A stretch of 64,000 nt of DNA. Source: Actinomycetaceae bacterium zg-1166 (GTDB lineage Bacteria > Actinomycetota > Actinomycetes > Actinomycetales > Actinomycetaceae). A program made the position numbers and the translations under genes. Numbering within the stretch: the first letter of the stretch is position 1; every line of letters begins with the position of its first letter. Below the pieces are notes generated by a model. That model saw only the letters and a program-made list of their open reading frames with translations. It did not search any database and was not told where the DNA came from. This document shows positions 59,505-64,000 of the stretch, piece by piece. The stretch spans positions 868,001 to 932,000 of the forward strand of contig CP064953.1 of NCBI GenBank assembly GCA_015679245.1. The letters run 5' to 3'.

Positions 59505-59516
59505 GGATGAGCAGCC

Positions 59517-59963
59517 TCACTTCTTGTTCCGTGAGGGGTAAATCGTGAGTCGATATTTGCCGATCTGAATTTCATCAGCTTCGTGAAGTTCAGCAACGTC
59601 GATACGTTCACGATTGACATAGGTGCCATTGAGGGAGCCGGAATCGCACACGCGGAAAGTGTTGCCTTCGCGAAGGAACTGAGCATGGCGGCGTGAAACA
59701 GTGAAATCGTCGAGGAAGATATCGGCACGCGGGTGGCGACCTACATTCGCGGTGTCGGAATTGAGAAGGAAACGAGCACCCACATTTGGACCTGCAAGCG
59801 CAATGAGAAGAGCTGAACCGTATGGCAGGGATTCAATTGCGGCCACTTCTTCGGGAAGCAAGGTACGACGATCAGCGATCAGGGGATCTGAACCGGATCC
59901 GATAGCCGTAAACTGAGACGTCATCGAGATGTCACTGCCCAGCGGCGGGGTGTCATTCGTCAT
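59517..59963 (-). CDS. odhI: FHA domain regulator OdhI/GarA
   Basis: A 148-residue protein whose FHA domain (about residues 50-140) is complete: NVGRHPRADIFLDDFTVSRR then HAQF, and SGSLNGTYVNRERID. In relatives the unphosphorylated form inhibits 2-oxoglutarate dehydrogenase and is switched off by Ser/Thr kinases phosphorylating two Thr in ETTSVF. Here the aligned segment is SMTSQF: the first Thr is replaced by Met, the second is kept. The ATG at 59963 follows AAGGAGG; the longer open frame upstream is not coding. Confidence 0.92.
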   Translation of the reverse strand: MTNDTPPLGSDISMTSQFTAIGSGSDPLIADRRTLLPEEVAAIESLPYGSALLIALAGPNVGARFLLNSDTANVGRHPRADIFLDDFTVSRRHAQFLREGNTFRVCDSGSLNGTYVNRERIDVAELHEADEIQIGKYRLTIYPSRNKK

Positions 59964-60406
59964 CACGATGCCTCCTTGGTGCGAATAGATGGCCGGCGTA
60001 AAGTTCACGAGCACAGACGAGCGCAGGTGACGGGAGTATGTAGACCTCTCACGCCGAAGTAATTCTAACAAATTGATAACAGCGACGAGAACCATGTCAC
60101 TACGTGTGAGGTACGTCTAGAATGCGGGATGGGCCTGGAATGCGAGGTGCAACCGAGATGCAACCGAAGAAGATTCTGCGGGAGCCTCCACGTCGTCGGC
60201 TTTCGCAGGGCTTCTCTCTTCTCCGCCCACCGAGGCCTAGATGAGCAATGCCACATCGCAATTGCAACCACACTACTTAATGATTCTCGAAAAATTTCGG
60301 CACGCCGTATACTTGGCAAGTCCATACTTCAGAGAATGACAGGGGCATTATCCTGGGGAAATGCATCGAACTGTCATGTTTTTGGTATTACAAAATGGAG
60401 AGACCC
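59964..60406. other. Gene-free divergent promoter region of odhI and the LPXTG protein gene
   Basis: No gene is supported in these 443 bases. Short direct repeats occur at about 60120-60172 (GAATGCGG/GAATGCGA and ATGCAACCGA twice). No clear sigma-A-type promoter was recognised. Confidence 0.5.
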
Positions 60407-62239
60407 ATGAAGAATCTTCGCCGGGGCGCTTCTGCCTTCGCCACAGTGGCACTCACCTGCACAACAATTTTTGCCGCCGGGAGTAGTGCCTTTGGAGCTG
60501 ATACTCCCGACGTTATTACTCCTCCTGACGCGGGAATGAAGGAAACTATTCGCGCTGAGAGCACAGGTTCTGCCATTGGCCGGCCAGCAGATGCCGCAGG
60601 CACGAACGACATCACACAAGAAAAAGGAATCTTTTCCGGTGATTCCACGGATGCTACCTTCCCTTCCCTCGTATGCAAGGTGGGTAAAGAATCCTACGAT
60701 ATCGACTATCGTGGCACGCTCAATATGGCGCATGTGACCTCAAAATGGAACGAGAAGAAGGAAGCTGGGCGCGCCTCTCTCAAAGCGAACCTTGGCTCAT
60801 ATGCCACAATGGCCGCAGGCTTGGTAGATCTCGACAAACTTTATGATTCAGTCTTTGCACGCCTCAAGGTTTCCGATATCCACGACGGTGTGCACACATT
60901 CGTAATTTCGTTGACGATTGATACCTCTGTTGTTTCTGTGGACATGAATAAGCTCACCGATAAGAGCCTGTGGACGGCAGCCTACGAGGCCGCAAATCCA
61001 GGTCAGAGCTACGTTACGAGCATGATCGTCGATACCGATGAATCCCGCCCCGTCACTTATGATGCGACGACCGGGAAGATCACGGTTCCTTTCCGCCTTC
61101 GCGATGGTCTCACCGCTGGAGATCTCGATAGAGACTACGCAACTCTCACAGACCTTAAGCTCGACACTCCCGCTGGTCTGCTCTCAGTAAGCCGCGAGAA
61201 TTTCAAGAATACTGAGGAAGGCGACCGCGCTTTCTTGATGACGAATCCGATCGTTACTGGAGTTTTTGCCCTCCCTACCTATGGCGGCGGAGCAAAGGAA
61301 TTTTTTGAACCTCTTCGTTTCTTCCTCACCCTTGCAGGTCTTACCCCTGAATTTATTGACCAGAAGGTCGCCGAACGCTCAGTTGGCGTTATGGCTCAGC
61401 ATTTCCCTTTGAACTTCCGCCAAGATCCTCCTGGTGAGCCAGCCGAGATCCGCACACTCTCCGCAGTGGCACTCACACCAAGCTACGTCTCGGCAACACC
61501 TGGGAAGGAACTCCCACAGGCCGTCCTCGACACCCTGCCAGAGCCCTCTGCGGTGGCGAACTATCAGCTCGGTACCGACCGTAAGCTCGCCCTCAATCCA
61601 CACGGCCCTGCGGCAGGAACACAGGTTAAGGATCCATCTGCTGGTGGTTTCTGGACTTTCAGGGGCTGGCCTGGCCTTGACGCTGAGCGTGCGTGGAACT
61701 GGAATGACACGAATACTTCTTCCCCTTGCCGTGTGATCCCGGTAGAAGGTTCTTGGATCTTGACGAAACTTGTTGACCCGCATCTTGCCTGTCCCTCCCC
61801 TGCTGAGGGTGATCTGGCAAAGGTGGAAGGCGTGATCTACGAAGATTCAACGACGGATCGTGTGCGCACGATCAGTGTTACGCCTGCGGAAGGTTTCGCT
61901 TTCGTTGAGGGGGCGACGACGAGTGTCACCTGTCCTCTTCCGGCTCCAGAGCCTACGCCTGCACCAACCCTAGAACCGACCCCCGCACCTTCCTCGGAGC
62001 CAACCCCAGAACCCACGCCAGCTCCTGCATCTCCATCAGCACCCACCAATGGTTCAAGTGTGACACCGAGCGCTGACGTGACGGCTCTCGGCAGCTCAAC
62101 CGCTTCTCCTGCGGCTAAGCCTCACAAATCCGGTAAGAGGCTTCCTTTTACCGGCGCTTCGGTGCTCATGGCTGGGATGGCTTCCGTTATCTTGCTTATC
62201 GGTGGAGCTGGGATCGTGCTTCGCCGCCGAATGAACTAA
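60407..62239 (+). CDS. LPXTG cell-wall-anchored surface protein
   Basis: A 610-residue secreted protein. A signal peptide (MKNLRRGASAFATVALTCTT, continuing to AFGA at about residue 31) starts it; a large unrecognised ectodomain (about 40-500) follows, including a Cys near residue 90 and several later; then a Pro/Thr/Glu-rich stalk (APEPTPAPTLEPTPAPSSEP), the sorting signal LPFTG at residues 579-583, a membrane helix and a RRRMN tail. It should be linked to peptidoglycan by a housekeeping sortase. No known adhesin domain could be identified. The ATG follows GGAGAGACCC. Confidence 0.88.
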   Translation: MKNLRRGASAFATVALTCTTIFAAGSSAFGADTPDVITPPDAGMKETIRAESTGSAIGRPADAAGTNDITQEKGIFSGDSTDATFPSLVCKVGKESYDIDYRGTLNMAHVTSKWNEKKEAGRASLKANLGSYATMAAGLVDLDKLYDSVFARLKVSDIHDGVHTFVISLTIDTSVVSVDMNKLTDKSLWTAAYEAANPGQSYVTSMIVDTDESRPVTYDATTGKITVPFRLRDGLTAGDLDRDYATLTDLKLDTPAGLLSVSRENFKNTEEGDRAFLMTNPIVTGVFALPTYGGGAKEFFEPLRFFLTLAGLTPEFIDQKVAERSVGVMAQHFPLNFRQDPPGEPAEIRTLSAVALTPSYVSATPGKELPQAVLDTLPEPSAVANYQLGTDRKLALNPHGPAAGTQVKDPSAGGFWTFRGWPGLDAERAWNWNDTNTSSPCRVIPVEGSWILTKLVDPHLACPSPAEGDLAKVEGVIYEDSTTDRVRTISVTPAEGFAFVEGATTSVTCPLPAPEPTPAPTLEPTPAPSSEPTPEPTPAPASPSAPTNGSSVTPSADVTALGSSTASPAAKPHKSGKRLPFTGASVLMAGMASVILLIGGAGIVLRRRMN

Positions 62240-62268
62240 GCATCTCATACATACTGTGTAGCTAGCTC

Positions 62269-62315
62269 TTTTTATGGGTGTGGCCTTCTTTAGTGAGAGG
62301 TCACACCCATAAAAA
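62269..62315 (+). terminator. Terminator after the LPXTG protein gene
   Basis: TTTTTATGGGTGTGGCC (62269-62285) pairs with GGTCACACCCATAAAAA (62299-62315), 17 pairs with one wobble. A/T runs flank the stem on both sides, so it can work in both directions. Confidence 0.85.
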
Positions 62316-62460
62316 TATCGACGAGTTAATCGAATCCAGGTTTAATCGCCTAGTTTCTCCTTAGCGAAAAGGTCGTGCACCCGTGAGATTCCTCTCGGCC
62401 TCTAAGTGGAAGAGTCGCTTTGCCATACGCTACTATTAAACGGTTGCCACGGAGCAATAC

Positions 62461-62534
<74 letters not shown>

Positions 62535-62538
62535 CGAC

Positions 62539-62574
62539 AAGCCCGAGATATCAATTAAGAGATATCTCGGGCTT
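62539..62574 (+). terminator. Terminator after tRNA-Pro
   Basis: AAGCCCGAGATATC (62539-62552), loop AATTAAGA, GATATCTCGGGCTT (62561-62574): a perfect 14-pair stem four bases behind the tRNA. Confidence 0.85.
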
Positions 62575-62606
62575 CACTGTTGAAAAGGTAATTGTGGGGT
62601 TAATAG

Positions 62607-62900
62607 TCAAAAATGTGTCTGGACTGGGCGTGTCGGCGTTATTTTCGGTAGTGTCCGATCCCACCTTTTCTCTGCCAGCTTCCCTCTTCCGAGGGTACTG
62701 CCATGTTGTAGACGGTATCGATTTCGATTGAGCCGAGGTGTTCCTCGGCTTGTTGTTTTGTCTGTGGGGAGATCGAACATGAGTTCACTGACGATGGCTT
62801 TTGCTTTTCTTGGGGCGATCAGGTAGCCCTGATGCCACCATGACCGGTTCCGCTGCCAGTCTCGGTGGGATCCCAGGGTCGGTCTTTGCTTTTCTTGTCA
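62607..62900 (-). pseudogene. Possible decayed gene fragment behind tRNA-Pro
   Basis: On the - strand a frame of about 90 codons without a usable start ends at 62607 (contains RSWWHQGYLIAPRKAKAI). A second frame from about 62760 reads QAEEHLGSIEIDTVYNM and stops about 62650. The first half of one and the second half of the other look more protein-like than their remainders and could be joined by a one-base shift in an AAAA run near 62770. No family recognised. It may be chance. Confidence 0.3.
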
Positions 62901-63206
62901 GGCAGGAGTAGGTGTGAGGAAGAGCAGTTCAAGACCTACACCAGCTAGGTGCTCATGCCTGCCAGCGGCACAAAGATCACAGAAGCGTGCATGAAGTGTG
63001 GCTGAGCACATACCAGTCGGTGTTGGAGGTTGCCGCCACTGCGTTAGTGGGGGTCAGCCGCCCAGCCAGGCACATTGGGATATCAGCCCACGCGCATCCT
63101 CGACAGTGAAACAAAAACGACGAGTTTGTCAATGATGATTTCGCCCAGACGCCGAGTTCTTTCTGTACCTATCTTGTTTGCTCGTGTTTATCTTCTTTAT
63201 TCGTGT
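62901..63206. other. Gene-free remainder between tRNA-Pro and the sortase gene
   Basis: No intact gene, RNA or promoter could be supported. CAGGCA near 62900 and TGCCTG near 62958 form a spaced inverted repeat. Composition looks different from the flanking genes. Together with the fragment to its left this gives about 630 bases without an intact gene. Confidence 0.45.
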
Positions 63207-64000
63207 TTAGCGTGTGTGTTGTGTGGTGGAGTTGGTGGGGCTCCCTCCGTTTTCAGCTTTCTTCGCTTTTACCGCAGCTACATACAAGCGGCATTTGTGT
63301 GTGTGGCGGGCAAGGATTATGAGGGTTGCGAGGATCGCTAGGGCGTAGGCGATTGCCCACCAGGGGAAGCGAGGAAGGTCTGAGGCTTTTCCCGCGTTTG
63401 CGAGATCCCTCTCTGGTGTGGGGATAATACGTTCGCCGGTGACGAGGATGCGGTGCGAGTTGATTCCCAACGGAGTACAGGTAACGAGGGTGACGAGATC
63501 TCGTCCCTCCTCAGCACGGATTGATTGTGAGTCTTGTGGTTCAACAACTTCGGTGGTGATGACTTTATACGTAAGTACTTGGCCGAAGGTTTCTAGCGTG
63601 AATGTGTCACCAACGTCGATCTTGTCAAGGTTGGTGAACATTGTTGCCGCGGCGAGCCCTCGGTGGGCGGTGATAACGGCTCGTGTGGAAGAGCCACCGA
63701 CGGGGAATGAGGTTCCTTTGAGATGGCCTGCGCCTTTGAGGAGAGTAGCATCGCTTGTTCCATGGTAGATCGGCAGGTCAACATCGATCTTTTCTATTCT
63801 GATACGAGACATCACTTTTCCACCGCCAGCACTGAGGATGTCCTCGTAGTGCCACGTGCGGCCATCTGGTGTGGTGATCTCGTCGAGGTCACCGGTTGCC
63901 TGGGGTAGGCGTTCGTTGCGCGCGACGAGTGCGCCGGAGGAGAGTGCATTGTTGTACGTGTGTGCTGCTTCTAACTGTTTCTCCCCGTCAGGAACGGCAT
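63207..64000 (-). CDS. Class C sortase, C-terminal part (5' end outside window)
   Basis: The - strand frame is open from the window edge to the stop at 63207, so the start is missing. It begins in AVPDGEKQLEAAHTYNNAL, a typical class C N-terminal region, continues through MSRIRIEKIDVDLPIYHGTS, has the catalytic His in ITAHRGLA, Cys in LVTLVTCTPLG and Arg in NSHRILVTG, and ends in a membrane helix and a basic tail (about residues 155-200 from the first Met). Class C sortases polymerise pilins, so pilin genes are expected beyond the window. An internal ATG at 63815 is not the true start. Confidence 0.92.
   Translation of the reverse strand, partial: AVPDGEKQLEAAHTYNNALSSGALVARNERLPQATGDLDEITTPDGRTWHYEDILSAGGGKVMSRIRIEKIDVDLPIYHGTSDATLLKGAGHLKGTSFPVGGSSTRAVITAHRGLAAATMFTNLDKIDVGDTFTLETFGQVLTYKVITTEVVEPQDSQSIRAEEGRDLVTLVTCTPLGINSHRILVTGERIIPTPERDLANAGKASDLPRFPWWAIAYALAILATLIILARHTHKCRLYVAAVKAKKAENGGSPTNSTTQHTR

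Overview
This is a 64 kb chromosomal window from an actinobacterium, most likely of the family Actinomycetaceae (Arcanobacterium/Trueperella/Actinomyces-like); genus and species cannot be read from the sequence alone. Actinobacterial markers are RbpA, mIHF, a fused PafBC next to DUF3866, the OdhI/GarA-FtsR-MerR cluster, Lnt plus Ppm1, MltG-aro-efp-nusB synteny and many apparently leaderless genes. Base composition looks moderate in GC. Genes are dense, mostly on the + strand, often with 1-4 base start/stop overlaps.

Layout. 1-4.6 kb: 3' end of aspS, a GNAT acetyltransferase, rarA, rpsD and a DUF948 protein. 4.8-14.2 kb: alaS-ruvX-mltG, an aroE-like gene that has lost the shikimate dehydrogenase motifs, a prepilin-type peptidase, aroC, aroK, a second aroK-like gene with a broken P-loop, then efp and nusB. 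14.3-22.8 kb: the pyrimidine operon pyrR-pyrB-pyrC-carA-carB-pyrF behind a PyrR-binding hairpin that occludes the pyrR ribosome-binding site. 23-32.4 kb: mihF, gmk, rpoZ, coaBC, metK, priA, fmt, rsmB and rpe. 32.8-38.9 kb: putP, an MMPL exporter, and an FMN riboswitch controlling a two-gene riboflavin-type uptake system (permease plus NMT1-like lipoprotein) with no ATPase. 39-43.5 kb: hisE and hisG, then on the - strand a large polytopic membrane protein gene split by a one-base frameshift, with a nine-base G tract in its leader.

43.8-55.8 kb: a variant-leucine-rich-repeat membrane protein, DUF3866 divergent from fused pafBC, a small membrane protein, a diacylglycerol-kinase-like gene, a Ski2-like helicase, lnt, ppm1 and rbpA. 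56-60 kb: a short lidless Hsp70-like protein, then odhI-ftsR-merR on the - strand without the DUF151 nuclease often found in that cluster. 60.4-64 kb: an LPXTG surface protein, tRNA-Pro(GGG), a decayed 0.6 kb stretch and the C-terminal part of a class C sortase that runs off the window.

Most of the window is core housekeeping. The most notable signals are a TANNNT -10 hexamer starting exactly 12 bases before the start codon of nine genes that lack a convincing Shine-Dalgarno sequence (leaderless transcription); two intact but catalytically dead shikimate-pathway paralogues inside the aro operon; the FMN-riboswitch transporter without an ATPase; and the frameshifted, G-tract-preceded membrane protein.
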